This document shows positions 53,734-62,352 of a stretch of 64,000 bases of DNA, one piece after another (within the stretch, counting starts at the first letter, position 1; each line of letters opens with the position of its first letter). The translations under genes and the position numbers were made by a program. A model generated the notes under the pieces. It saw only the letters and a program-made list of their open reading frames with translations, did no database searches and was not told the origin of the DNA. The DNA lies in assembly GCF_900156165.1 (NCBI RefSeq), contig NZ_FTMY01000011.1:62001-126000 (forward strand). Reading direction: 5' to 3'. Source of the stretch: Pseudacidovorax sp. RU35E. GTDB taxonomy: Bacteria; Pseudomonadota; Gammaproteobacteria; Burkholderiales; Burkholderiaceae_C.

Positions 53734-54666
53734 ATGGAATCGATCCGCTTCGCCGAATCCCTGGCCGTCTTCGTCGACGTGGCCGAGGCCGGCAGCTTCT
53801 CGGCGGTGGCGCGCCGACGCGGCATGGTGGCCTCATCGGTGGCACGCCAGATCGATGCGCTGGAGCAGGACCTGAAGGTGCCGCTCTTCACCCGCTCCAC
53901 CCGCGCGCTGGTGCCCACCGAGGCGGGCGTGCTGCTGCTGGAGCGGGCCCGAAAGATCCTGCGCGACATGACCGACGCACGCAGCGAGGTCGTCTCACTC
54001 GACCGCAGCGTGCAGGGCCTGCTGCGCGTGAGCTGCGTGCCGGCCTTCGGCCGCCGGCATGTGGTGCCGCACCTGGGCTCACTGTTCGAGCGCCACCCCG
54101 CACTGCGGGTGGAACTGGAGCTGACCGAGCGCCTGGTCGACCCGGTGCTGGAGCGCTTCGACCTCGTGATCCGCATCGGGCCGCAGCCCGACAGCAGCCT
54201 GGTGGGCCAGCGCATCGGCAGCCAGCGCTACATCATGGGCGCCTCGCCCGCCTACCTGGCGCGCCACGGGCGGCCCGAACGCTTCGAGGACCTGACCCAT
54301 CACCGGCTGATCGACCGCCAGCACAGCACCAGCGCCCGGGGCTGGCGCGAGCTCGACGGCTTCGACTGGAGCCAGCCGCCACACTTCGTGCTGGAAAGCG
54401 ACGACTGCGACTCGCGCCGCCACTGCGCGGCGCAGGGCCTGGGCATCGCGCTGATGCCGAACTGGGCCATCGGCGAGGACCTGGCTGCCGGCCGCATCGT
54501 CGAGCTCCAGCTCGAAGGCGCGCCGCGCCAGCCGGCCAGCGGCATCTACATGCTGCGGGCGGCGCCGCAGGCCAGCCTCAAGGTGCGGGCCTTCACGGAG
54601 CACCTGCTGGAGAGCATCGGGCGCTCTGCCAGCTGGGTGAGCGATACGGCCACGGCGCGGCAGTAG
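53734..54666 (+). CDS. LysR-family transcriptional regulator
   Basis: 310 residues. N-terminal winged HTH (FVDVAEAGSFSAVARRRGMVASSVARQIDALEQDLKVPLFTRSTR) and a C-terminal substrate-binding domain (GLLRVSCVPAFGRRHVVPHL, CAAQGLGIALMPNWAI). ATG 53734 is chosen; the longer in-frame start at 53656 would cover the operator. Divergent from the Bug/maleylacetate reductase pair, which it presumably activates. Confidence 0.9.
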   Translation: MESIRFAESLAVFVDVAEAGSFSAVARRRGMVASSVARQIDALEQDLKVPLFTRSTRALVPTEAGVLLLERARKILRDMTDARSEVVSLDRSVQGLLRVSCVPAFGRRHVVPHLGSLFERHPALRVELELTERLVDPVLERFDLVIRIGPQPDSSLVGQRIGSQRYIMGASPAYLARHGRPERFEDLTHHRLIDRQHSTSARGWRELDGFDWSQPPHFVLESDDCDSRRHCAAQGLGIALMPNWAIGEDLAAGRIVELQLEGAPRQPASGIYMLRAAPQASLKVRAFTEHLLESIGRSASWVSDTATARQ

Positions 54667-54755
54667 GAAGCGTTGCGACGCCGGGGCCGAGGCTGTTCTG
54701 ACTCGGTCATGCCCTCCACGCAAGCGACCGGCTTGTCGGGGCAGGCGCCCGTCCC

Positions 54756-55304
54756 TCAGCGCGAGCGACCGCCCTTGTAGAGCCCACTGGCGCGCGGCTG
54801 CAGCGTGGTGGCCGCACCGAGCCGGGCCCGCACCCGACCCACCTGCGCATGGGTGATGGCCAGCCCCAGCGCATCGGCCGCGTCGCTGCCGGGCAGGCCG
54901 GGCAGCTCCAGCAGCCGGCGCACCATCTCCTGCACCTGCGCCTTGGCGGCACGGCCATGGCCGGCCACCGCCTGCTTCATCTGTGTGGCGGTGTACTCCG
55001 CCACCGGCAGGCCGTGGGTCACCAGGGCTGTCAGGCAGGCGCCGCGGGCCTGGCCCAGCAGCAGCGTGGACTGCGGGTTGACGTTGACGAACACGATCTC
55101 CACCGACGCCGCATCCGGCTGGTAGCGCTGGCTGAGCTCGCCGATGCCATCGAACAGCACCTTGAGCCGCGCCGGCAGCGCCGTGGTCGCCAAGTGCCGT
55201 GTGCTGATGGTGCCGCTGGCCACGTAGCGCAGCGCATGGCCGTCCACGTCGACCACGCCGAAGCCGGTGGTCTGCAGCCCTGGATCGATGCCGAGTACGC
55301 GCAT
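54756..55304 (-). CDS. ruvC: Holliday junction resolvase RuvC
   Basis: 182 residues. RNase H-like resolvase that cuts Holliday junctions with RuvAB. Catalytic acids: Asp7 ([12 protein letters not shown]), Glu in [10 protein letters not shown], and the C-terminal pair in [16 protein letters not shown] 55304 matches the family start MR-LGIDPG; ATG 55313 (three residues longer) overlaps the upstream stop as ATGA and is equally possible. Separated from ruvAB, which are not in the window. Confidence 0.95.
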   Translation of the reverse strand: MRVLGIDPGLQTTGFGVVDVDGHALRYVASGTISTRHLATTALPARLKVLFDGIGELSQRYQPDAASVEIVFVNVNPQSTLLLGQARGACLTALVTHGLPVAEYTATQMKQAVAGHGRAAKAQVQEMVRRLLELPGLPGSDAADALGLAITHAQVGRVRARLGAATTLQPRASGLYKGGRSR

Positions 55305-55309
55305 CGCCG

Positions 55310-56377
55310 TCATGCGTTGAAGTACCAGCGGACCGAGTGAAAAAAGATGGGTGCGGCGAAACACAGCGCATCCACCCGGTCCAGCAGGCCGTTGGCGCCG
55401 GTGATGCCCACGCCCTTTCGGCCCCAGTGCGGCACGCCGCGGTCGCGCTTGAGGGCCTTCATCACCAGGTGGCCCATGGAGCCCGCCACGCAGGCCACCA
55501 GCGCGGCCACGAAGGCCTGCCAGAAATGGAAGGGCGTGATGAAGGACAGCAGCGCCCCCACGAAGCTGGCCACGCCCATGCCCACGCCCCAGCTGGCCCA
55601 GTTGAAGCTGCGGCTGACATGCGGTGCGATGGGTGCGCGGGGCCGCAGGATCTGGCGCAGCAGACCGCCACGGCCGGGCGGGGCCGGTGGGCCGGCCTGA
55701 CTGTCGCTGCCGGAGGCGGCCAGGTGCCGGTAGATCAGGTGCTGCACCAGCATGCAGGTCTGCACTGTCGCAACCAGGAAGAACACCAGGAAGGCGTTCT
55801 TGCCGGCGTAGCCGGGGAACTGCAGCAACAGCAGCGCTGGCACATGCGACAGCCCGTAGACGCAGACCATGATGCCCCACTGCAGCTTGGCATTGCGCTC
55901 CAGAAAGTGGTCCGGGTCGTCCGCCAGCGCGGCGGCCGTGGGCAGCGCCAGGAAGGCATAGACCGGGATGAACACCGTGAACAGGTCGAAGCGGGCCGTG
56001 CCCACCAGCACGAACTGGATCGGCAGGACCACGAAGAAGGCCAGCAGCAGGCTGCGATGGTCACCGCGCCGTGTGGGCGAAAGGGTGATGAACTCGCGCA
56101 GCGCCAGGAAGGCGATGAGGCCGAAGAGCACCGTGGCCACCGTCTCGCCCAGTGCCCAGCCGATCCAGAAGACGATGACCATGACCCAGGTGGTGCGCAG
56201 CAGCGCACGCAGGTGGGCGAGTTCTTCTTCCCAGGCCTCGCCGTGCACGGGGTTGCGACGCTCGCGCAGGCCGACGAAGAAGAGGGCCGCGCTGACCAGG
56301 GCCAGGATGCCGAAGACCAGCACGAAGAGGGCGGCCACCTGCTGTGAGGGGCCGAGGTTGCGCAGGAAGTTTTCCAT
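55310..56377 (-). CDS. CDP-diglyceride synthetase-like membrane protein (CdsA/YnbB family)
   Basis: 355 residues with about eight helices and the C-terminal cytidylyltransferase signature region ([41 protein letters not shown]). The family makes CDP-diacylglycerol from phosphatidate and CTP. The form resembles the larger YnbB-type paralogues; the canonical CdsA next to the lipid/BAM genes would be elsewhere. Directly follows the acyltransferase gene (15 nt), matching the pathway order lysophosphatidate to phosphatidate to CDP-diacylglycerol. Confidence 0.82.
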   Translation of the reverse strand: MENFLRNLGPSQQVAALFVLVFGILALVSAALFFVGLRERRNPVHGEAWEEELAHLRALLRTTWVMVIVFWIGWALGETVATVLFGLIAFLALREFITLSPTRRGDHRSLLLAFFVVLPIQFVLVGTARFDLFTVFIPVYAFLALPTAAALADDPDHFLERNAKLQWGIMVCVYGLSHVPALLLLQFPGYAGKNAFLVFFLVATVQTCMLVQHLIYRHLAASGSDSQAGPPAPPGRGGLLRQILRPRAPIAPHVSRSFNWASWGVGMGVASFVGALLSFITPFHFWQAFVAALVACVAGSMGHLVMKALKRDRGVPHWGRKGVGITGANGLLDRVDALCFAAPIFFHSVRWYFNA

Positions 56378-56392
56378 GGAGCGGTGTCCTTC

Positions 56393-57040
56393 CTACACGT
56401 CCCGCAGGGCGACCACGGCGTCGCGCGCACGGTCCAGGAAGGCGCGCCGCTCCTCGCCCGGCTCCACGCGCACCGGCGCGCCGAAGGTCACCGAGCACAG
56501 GATGGGCACGGGCACCACCTCACCCTTGGGCATCACGCGCTGGACGTTGTCGATCCAGGCCGGCACCAGCACCACCTCCGGGAACATCTGCGCCAGCGTG
56601 TAGAGGCCCGACTTGAACTTCTGCGGCACGCCCGTGTGGCCGCGCGTGCCTTCGGGAAAGATGATGATCGAGTCGCCGCTTCGGAGCGCATCGATCAGCG
56701 GCTGCAGCGGCGCCATCGGGTCGGGCGGCGCGGCGCCGTCCTCGGCCGGGGCGGGCGTCCCGCCACGTTCCACGTAGATGGCGTTGAAGACTTCGGTGGT
56801 GATCCAGCGCTTGACGGGCGAATTGGCCCAGTAGTCGCGGGCCGCGATGGGCCGGGTGATGCTGCGCAGTTCGCCAGGCAGGGCGGCCCAGATCATGACC
56901 AGGTCGATGTGGCTCTGGTGGTTGGCGAAGTAGATGCGCTGCTCGGCCTTGGGCGGGCAGCCCCACCAGCGCGCCTGGGCCCCGGTGAGCAGGCGCGTGA
57001 CGCCCAGCAGCAGGGCGCCCGTCAGCTTGGCAAGGTACAT
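56393..57040 (-). CDS. 1-acyl-sn-glycerol-3-phosphate acyltransferase family (PlsC-like)
   Basis: 215 residues. An N-terminal hydrophobic segment (LAKLTGALLLGVTRLLTG), acyltransferase block I NHQSHID (HX4D), and block III FPEGTRG. Converts lysophosphatidate to phosphatidate by family. A TATCAT hexamer lies six nucleotides before the ATG. Confidence 0.88.
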   Translation of the reverse strand: MYLAKLTGALLLGVTRLLTGAQARWWGCPPKAEQRIYFANHQSHIDLVMIWAALPGELRSITRPIAARDYWANSPVKRWITTEVFNAIYVERGGTPAPAEDGAAPPDPMAPLQPLIDALRSGDSIIIFPEGTRGHTGVPQKFKSGLYTLAQMFPEVVLVPAWIDNVQRVMPKGEVVPVPILCSVTFGAPVRVEPGEERRAFLDRARDAVVALRDV

Positions 57041-57046
57041 CGGTCG

Positions 57047-57052
57047 ATGATA
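57047..57052 (-). promoter_or_regulatory. -10-like element TATCAT upstream of the plsC-like gene
   Basis: TATCAT then six nucleotides then ATG (57040), on the minus strand. It would permit leaderless transcription internal to the operon. Confidence 0.35.
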
Positions 57053-57062
57053 CGGGCGGGGG

Positions 57063-57809
57063 TCAGGGCAGCTCGACCGCGCCCATGCGCGCGACGATGG
57101 TGGCGGCCCGGCCGTTGAGGTAGGGCGAATAGGGCCGCTTCTCGTAGAACTTGGGGCTGGGCAGCATGACGGCCAGCCGCGCGGCCTCGCTGGCCGTCAG
57201 GCGGTCGGCGCCCTTGCCGAAGTAGTGGCGCGCCGCGGCCTCGGCACCGAAGACGCCCTCGCCCCATTCCACGCTGTTGAGGTAAATCTCGAGGATGCGG
57301 CGCTTGCCCAGAAAGAGCTCCAGCAGTTGCGTCAGCACCAGCTCCTGGCCCTTGCGCAGCAGCGTGCGCTCGCCCGAGAGCAGCAGGTTCTTGGCCAGCT
57401 GCTGGCTGATGGTGGAGCCACCGCGCAGCTGCGGCGGGCGGCTGGGCCGGCCCTGCGCCGTGGCGCGCGCGGCCCGGCGCGCGGCCAGTTCCTCGGCACG
57501 GGCGTTGCGTTGCCGGGCACGTTCGATGGCTTCCCATTCCACACCGCCATGCTCGGTGAAGGCCGCATCCTCGCTGGCGATGACGGCGCGCTTGAGCGGA
57601 TCGGCAATGCGTTCGTAGGGCACCCAGCTCTGGCTCCATTGCGCGCGCGGCCCGTCCTGCCGCGCGAGGCGCCACATCTCCGAGCGCTGGAAGCTGGTGG
57701 ACTGCGGATCGAGCACGAGCATGAGCGCGATGCGCAGCAGGAAGAACAGCTGCAGCGCCATGCCCGCCAACAGCAGGCAGACCAGCCAGCGTGCGAACGC
57801 ACGCATCAT
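57063..57809 (-). CDS. mtgA: Monofunctional biosynthetic peptidoglycan transglycosylase
   Basis: 248-residue GT51 glycosyltransferase that polymerises lipid II. One N-terminal helix (about 8-33), the catalytic Glu80 in ASEDAAFTEHGG, GGSTISQQLAKNLLLSGER, and KRRILEIYLNSVEWGEGVFGAEAAARHYFGK. An Arg/Ala-rich insert (about 98-127) lies between the first two motifs. ATG 57809 overlaps the aroE stop (ATGA). Confidence 0.93.
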   Translation of the reverse strand: MMRAFARWLVCLLLAGMALQLFFLLRIALMLVLDPQSTSFQRSEMWRLARQDGPRAQWSQSWVPYERIADPLKRAVIASEDAAFTEHGGVEWEAIERARQRNARAEELAARRAARATAQGRPSRPPQLRGGSTISQQLAKNLLLSGERTLLRKGQELVLTQLLELFLGKRRILEIYLNSVEWGEGVFGAEAAARHYFGKGADRLTASEAARLAVMLPSPKFYEKRPYSPYLNGRAATIVARMGAVELP

Positions 57810-58675
57810 GCGGTGCCGGCGTCGACGAGGGCGCGCAGCTCGGCCAGCACCGGCGCGGCGTCGGGCCGCACCCCACGCCACAGGGCGAAGGACTCGGCCG
57901 CCTGGCCGACCAGCATGCCCAGGCCGTCACGCCCCACCGCCCCATGCGCGCGCGCCCAGGCCAGGAAGCCCGCGGCGGCCGGGCCGTACATCATGTCCAG
58001 CGCCAGCGCGCCTTCGGCGAGCACGCGGGCTGGCACGGGCACGCCGGCGCCGGCCAGGCTGGCGGCGGTGCCGTTGACGACGATGTCGAAGCGCTCACCG
58101 TCACCCAGCACGTCGAGGCTGCAGGCCTGCAAGGCGCAGCCGGCGCGTGCCGCCACGGCGTTGTGCTGGGTGACCAGCACCTCGGCCTTGGGCAGGGTGC
58201 GGTTGGCCAGCACGAGGCGCGCCGGCCGGGCATCGAGCAGCGGCCCCAGCACGCCTGCCGCCGCGCCGCCGGCACCGATCAGCAGCACGCGCGCCCCGGC
58301 AAGGCTGCGGCCGGCATGGACCTGGATGTCCGTCACGAGACCAGCGCCGTCGGTGTTGTCGCCGAAGACGCCGCCGTCGGCATCGAAGCGCAGCGTGTTG
58401 ACCGCGCCGGCCAGGCGCGCGCGGTCGCTCAGGCGGTCGCCCGCCAGGGTGGCGGCGTCGAACTTGCAGGGCACCGTGACATTGCAGCCACCAGCCCGGT
58501 GACCCGCCTCCTGGGCCTCTCGGCGGAAGTCGGCGACGGATTGCGCAAAGGCGCCGGGCGCCACTTCGCGGCGTCCATAGTCCAGCGTCTGGCCGGTGAG
58601 TTGGGCGAAGCGGGCGTGGATCCACGGCGAGCGGCTGTGCGCCACCGGGTTGCCCATCACGCAGTAGCGGTCCAT
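57806..58675 (-). CDS. aroE: Shikimate dehydrogenase
   Basis: 289-residue NADP enzyme of aromatic synthesis. VMGNPVAHSRSPWIH (shikimate binding), catalytic Lys71 in NVTVPCK and Asp109 in DNTDGAG, then the Rossmann motif GAGGAAAGV and C-terminal GMLVGQAAESFALW. The usual Phe before the lysine is Cys (PCK instead of PFK). ATG 58675 is chosen over upstream in-frame sequence. Confidence 0.94.
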   Translation of the reverse strand: MDRYCVMGNPVAHSRSPWIHARFAQLTGQTLDYGRREVAPGAFAQSVADFRREAQEAGHRAGGCNVTVPCKFDAATLAGDRLSDRARLAGAVNTLRFDADGGVFGDNTDGAGLVTDIQVHAGRSLAGARVLLIGAGGAAAGVLGPLLDARPARLVLANRTLPKAEVLVTQHNAVAARAGCALQACSLDVLGDGERFDIVVNGTAASLAGAGVPVPARVLAEGALALDMMYGPAAAGFLAWARAHGAVGRDGLGMLVGQAAESFALWRGVRPDAAPVLAELRALVDAGTA

Positions 58676-58715
58676 GGGTTTCTGATGCGGTCGAAGAAAG
58701 AAGCGGGGTGGTGGC

Positions 58716-59582
58716 TCACTGCGGCGTGGCGGACACCTGGGTCTCCAGCGTCTCGTCACGGGTGAAGCGGAAGCGCGAGGGCAGCACGATCTGGTCGGCC
58801 TGGCGGCGCATGGCGTCGGTGAAGGGACCGAAGTTGCCCAGGCTGCGCACGATGGCCTGGGCGCGGCGGTCCAGGTCGGCATTGCCGGAGCTTTCCACCA
58901 GCTCGGTCGCCAGCAGGCGGCCGTCGTGGTTGACGGTGATCAGCAGCGTGAGCTGGCCGTAGAGCTTCTGGCCGCGCGCCTCGGGAAAGTTCTGCGTGCC
59001 GCGCGCCTCGATGCGCCGGCGCAGGGCGTCCACGTAGCCGGCGTAGGCCACCTCGCGCGTGGAGGGGCTGATGTAGCGGCGCTTGGGGCGGGCGTTCTCT
59101 TCGTTGACGCGGCGCTCGATCTCGGCGAGCAGGTCCAGCAACTGGCGCCGGCGCTCCTCCTGCGCGGTGCTGTCGGCCGTCTGGCCGACGCGGGTGGGAT
59201 CGGGCGCAGGCAGGGCGGCCAGCTGCTTGCGCACGCGGGCCAGCAGCATCTGCTGCTGCTCCTGCAGTGCGTCGATGCGGCGCTGCGCATCCTGGTCCGA
59301 ATCGCCGACGGCGCTGAAGGCCGAGGGCGGCAGCGGGCTGGTGGCGCGGCCGCGCTCGAGGTGGCCGCCGCCGGCCAGCGTGGCCTGGGCGAGGGCCGAG
59401 GGCTTGGCCGGCAGGTCGGTCTGGGGGCTGCGGGCGTTGACGAGGATGATCTCCAGCGGCGACTCCTGCAGTACGCGGTCGAAGGCCGCCGGATCGGCGA
59501 AGCGCACGCCCAGCACCGCTGCATGCACCAGCAGCGACACACCCAGTGCCATCTGCAGCGGAGTCAGGTCGGCCAGGCGCAT
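58716..59582 (-). CDS. TonB-type energy transducer
   Basis: 288 residues. An N-terminal membrane anchor (about 8-27, PLQMALGVSLLVHAAVLGVRF), a charged coiled coil (about 98-160) instead of the classical Pro-rich spacer, and a TonB C-terminal domain (YAGYVDALRRRIEARGTQNFPEARGQKLYGQLTLLITVNHDGRLLATELVESSG, with the usual GxV...SSG pattern). No exbB/exbD is adjacent, so it is an orphan TonB paralogue or a TolA-like linker. Confidence 0.82.
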   Translation of the reverse strand: MRLADLTPLQMALGVSLLVHAAVLGVRFADPAAFDRVLQESPLEIILVNARSPQTDLPAKPSALAQATLAGGGHLERGRATSPLPPSAFSAVGDSDQDAQRRIDALQEQQQMLLARVRKQLAALPAPDPTRVGQTADSTAQEERRRQLLDLLAEIERRVNEENARPKRRYISPSTREVAYAGYVDALRRRIEARGTQNFPEARGQKLYGQLTLLITVNHDGRLLATELVESSGNADLDRRAQAIVRSLGNFGPFTDAMRRQADQIVLPSRFRFTRDETLETQVSATPQ

Positions 59583-59602
59583 GGCGAAAGGGCGCAGCAG
59601 GA

Positions 59603-61675
59603 TCAGGCCGCGGGCGTGGGCGCGGCGGCCTCGGGTTCGGCGTCGTTCACGTCGACGGCGATGGTCAGGGCGCCGGTGGCGGCTTCTTCCTCGTCGGCCT
59701 CGGCATCGTCGGCCGTGGGCGCTGCCTCGGCGTCCAGGCGCTCGATGACGCTGCCGTTGACGGCCAGCGCGATTTCGTCGATGTCACCCAGGCGCAGCCG
59801 CACACGGGCGCCGCGCGGCAGGCCCTGGGCACCGATCACCGGCAGCACCAGCGGCAGCGTGTCGGCGCGGGCCAGCGCCTCGCCGCCGCCGGCGTCGCGC
59901 ACCAGCGTGGCCTCCAGCTCGCGGATGCCGTGCTGCTGCAGGTACTTGAGCGTCCAGAAGCGCTCCATGCCGGACTGGTAGGCGTTGTAGGTGGTGTAGG
60001 CCGCGTCGAAGCCGGAGAGGATGGAGAACAGGCCCGCATCCTTGGGCTTGAAGGGCGCAGCCAGCGCCGCGGTCTTGCCGTGGCGCGCGGCCGCGATGAT
60101 CTGCCACTGGTTGACCAGGTCGGTGTAGCGGCGCAGCGGCGAGGTGCTCCAGGCATAGCTCTTCACGCCCAGGCCGGCGTGCGGCAGGGCCTTGGTGCCC
60201 ATGCGCACCTTGATGCCGGGCGCGAGGCTGGCCTGGCTGCGGTAGAGCGCGGGCACGCCCAGTTCGCCGAGCCAGCCACCCCAGCTGCTGTTGGCCAGGA
60301 TCATGGCCTCGGAGACGATCAGGTCCAGCGGCGCGCCGCGGCGGCGGGTCGTGATCTGCACGGTCTCGCTGCCGTCGGGCTCGGGCCGGTCCTCATGGCC
60401 GACGAGGCGGAAGTTGTAGTCGGGGCGGTTGAAGCTCTCGGGCTTGCCGCGCACGACTTCGCGCTGCGCCTTCAGGGCCTTGGCCAGGCGGAACAGGAAG
60501 GCCAGCGGCGCATGCAGGCGCTGCGCCTCGTCGGGGCCGCCGGTGGCGGCGGGCGCCTCCAGCCAGGCCTCGTCGATCACGGCGTCTAGCTGGTCGTGGC
60601 GCAGGTTGGCGACCACCGGCACGCGCTCGATCTTCGTCTCGATGCCCTGCAGCGCCAGCGTGGCCTCGTCGAAGCGGGCATAGAGCGACACCGCCGGGCG
60701 CGGCGCGCCTTCGAGCAGGGTGTAGGTCTGCACCACCGCGTCGGGCAGCATGGTGATCTTGTGGCCCGGCATGTAGACGGTGGACATGCGCGTGCGCGCC
60801 ACCTGGTCCAGCGCGTCGCCGGGCGCGAGCGCCAGGCCGGGCGCGGCGATGTGCACGCCCACGGTCACGGTGCCGCTGCCCAGGCCCTGCACGGACAGCG
60901 CATCGTCGATCTCGGTGGTCTGCGAGTCGTCGATGGAGAAGGCCTCGACGCCCTCGGCCAGCGGCAGGTCGTCGGCCACCGCGGGCGCGGTGAGCGAGGC
61001 CGGGAAGCCCGTGCCCTTGGGGAAGTTCTCGAAGAGGAAGCGCTTCCAGTGGAACTGATAGGACGAGTCGATGGCGCCGGCTGTGGTCAGCAGCTCCAGC
61101 GGCGGGCGCTGCGCGGTGCGGGCGGCCTCGACCACGGCCTTGTATTCGGGTGCGTTCTTGTCGGGCTTGAAGAGGATGCGGTAGAGCTGCTCGCGGATCG
61201 GCGCCGGGCAGCGGCCGGCCACCAGCTCGCCGGCCCATTCGGTGATCTGTGCCTGGACGGCCTTCTTCTTTTCGATGGCGGCCAGGGCCTGCTGCACGAT
61301 CTCGGCCGGGGCCTTGCGGAAACGCCCCTTGCCGCTGCGGCGGAAGTAGTGCGGCGCCTCGAACAACGCGAAGAGGGCGGCGGCCTGCTGCGCCAGCGTG
61401 GGCTTGTCGCTGAAATAGTCGGCCGCGAGTTCGGCGAAGCCGAATTCCTCGTCGGACGCGAATTCCCAGGCCAGGTCCAGGTCCATCGTCGCGGCCAGCG
61501 CGCGCGCCTCGGCGATCAGCTCAGCGGGCGCCGGCTTGTCGAAACGCAGCACGATGTTCGCGCCCTTGACCTTGACGCGCTTGCCGCTTTCCAGCTCCAC
61601 CTGCGCCGATGCTTCGGCCTCGGACAGCACGCGGCCGCCGAGGTACTTGCCGGCTTCTTCGAACAACACAAACAT
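59603..61675 (-). CDS. RNB-domain exoribonuclease (RNase II family)
   Basis: 690 residues. The RNB catalytic core begins near residue 245 with EAFSIDDSQTTEIDDALSV (metal aspartates), followed by VGVHIAAPGLALAPGDALD, YMPGHKITMLPD, and a C-terminal S1/OB-like segment (GLPRGARVRLRLGDIDEIALAV). The N-terminal region differs from the cold-shock domains of RNase R, so it is a divergent RNB protein. Degrades RNA 3' to 5' by family. ATG 61675 lies six nucleotides after GACAAT; the upstream in-frame extension to 61714 is rejected. Confidence 0.88.
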   Translation of the reverse strand: MFVLFEEAGKYLGGRVLSEAEASAQVELESGKRVKVKGANIVLRFDKPAPAELIAEARALAATMDLDLAWEFASDEEFGFAELAADYFSDKPTLAQQAAALFALFEAPHYFRRSGKGRFRKAPAEIVQQALAAIEKKKAVQAQITEWAGELVAGRCPAPIREQLYRILFKPDKNAPEYKAVVEAARTAQRPPLELLTTAGAIDSSYQFHWKRFLFENFPKGTGFPASLTAPAVADDLPLAEGVEAFSIDDSQTTEIDDALSVQGLGSGTVTVGVHIAAPGLALAPGDALDQVARTRMSTVYMPGHKITMLPDAVVQTYTLLEGAPRPAVSLYARFDEATLALQGIETKIERVPVVANLRHDQLDAVIDEAWLEAPAATGGPDEAQRLHAPLAFLFRLAKALKAQREVVRGKPESFNRPDYNFRLVGHEDRPEPDGSETVQITTRRRGAPLDLIVSEAMILANSSWGGWLGELGVPALYRSQASLAPGIKVRMGTKALPHAGLGVKSYAWSTSPLRRYTDLVNQWQIIAAARHGKTAALAAPFKPKDAGLFSILSGFDAAYTTYNAYQSGMERFWTLKYLQQHGIRELEATLVRDAGGGEALARADTLPLVLPVIGAQGLPRGARVRLRLGDIDEIALAVNGSVIERLDAEAAPTADDAEADEEEAATGALTIAVDVNDAEPEAAAPTPAA

Positions 61676-61681
61676 CCGGCG

Positions 61682-61687
61682 ATTGTC
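61682..61687 (-). promoter_or_regulatory. -10-like element GACAAT upstream of the RNB gene
   Basis: GACAAT then six nucleotides then ATG on the minus strand, predicting a leaderless transcript for this seven-gene run. Confidence 0.45.
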
Positions 61688-61723
61688 ACACGCGCTCTGC
61701 AGCGCGCCGGGCACGCAGGGGGC

Positions 61724-62311
61724 TCAGGCCGGCTGCAGGAAGGCGATCACGGCCTCCAGGTGCGCCGTCTCGAAATCGGACAGCGCATGGTCGCCACCTT
61801 CGACCACGCGCAGCAGGCTGCCGGGGTAGCGGGCCGTCATCTCGCGCCAGTCGAGCACCTCGTCGCCCTTGGCGATGACGGCCATCAGGCGTTGCGGGTC
61901 CGGCAGCGCGCCGGTCTGCAGGGCGCGCAGCTCGTCGATGTACTCGGGGCGGAAGAAGAAGTGCGCTTCGGGGTCGTGCCAGGCGGTCTGCTCGCCGATG
62001 TACTTCGCGAGATCGCGCGCGGGATCCACGGCCGGGTTGACCAGCACCGCGCGGCAGCCGGTGCGCGACGCCAGCCAGGTCGCATAAAAGCCCCCGAGCG
62101 ACGAGCCGACCACCGCCATGCGCTCGGCGGGCCAGTCCGCCGTGCCCTGCGCGATCAGTTCCGCCGCGGCGCGTGGCGAAGGCGGCAACTGCGGGCACCA
62201 CCAATGCACGCCCGGATGGCCCGCCGCCATCCGCGCCGCCATCGCCCGGGCCTTGGCCGATTGCGGCGATGAGCGAAAGCCATGCAGGTAGAGCAGGTGG
62301 GTGGTGGGCAT
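61724..62311 (-). CDS. YqiA-like alpha/beta-hydrolase (esterase)
   Basis: 195 residues. Starts LLYLHGFRSSPQSAKA (oxyanion region), nucleophile elbow GSSLGG (about 69-74), and a C-terminal catalytic His in EGGDHALSDF. Matches the YqiA/UPF0227 esterase family. ATG 62311 is chosen; GTG 62320 is an alternative. TACAGT lies 7 nt upstream of ATG. Divergent from rodA. Confidence 0.86.
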   Translation of the reverse strand: MPTTHLLYLHGFRSSPQSAKARAMAARMAAGHPGVHWWCPQLPPSPRAAAELIAQGTADWPAERMAVVGSSLGGFYATWLASRTGCRAVLVNPAVDPARDLAKYIGEQTAWHDPEAHFFFRPEYIDELRALQTGALPDPQRLMAVIAKGDEVLDWREMTARYPGSLLRVVEGGDHALSDFETAHLEAVIAFLQPA

Positions 62312-62318
62312 TCGCCGC

Positions 62319-62324
62319 ACTGTA
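62319..62324 (-). promoter_or_regulatory. -10-like element TACAGT upstream of yqiA
   Basis: On the minus strand TACAGT is followed by seven nucleotides and the ATG at 62311. Weaker than the other examples (4 of 6 matches to TATAAT). Confidence 0.3.
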
Positions 62325-62336
62325 GCGGTCGACGCG

Positions 62337-62342
62337 GATAAT
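62337..62342 (+). promoter_or_regulatory. -10-like element GATAAT upstream of rodA
   Basis: GATAAT lies 10 nt before the rodA ATG and is embedded in the same context (GCGGATAATCGCGC) as the rnpB -10. Predicts a leader of about two to four nucleotides. Confidence 0.45.
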
Positions 62343-62352
62343 CGCGCGCCTC

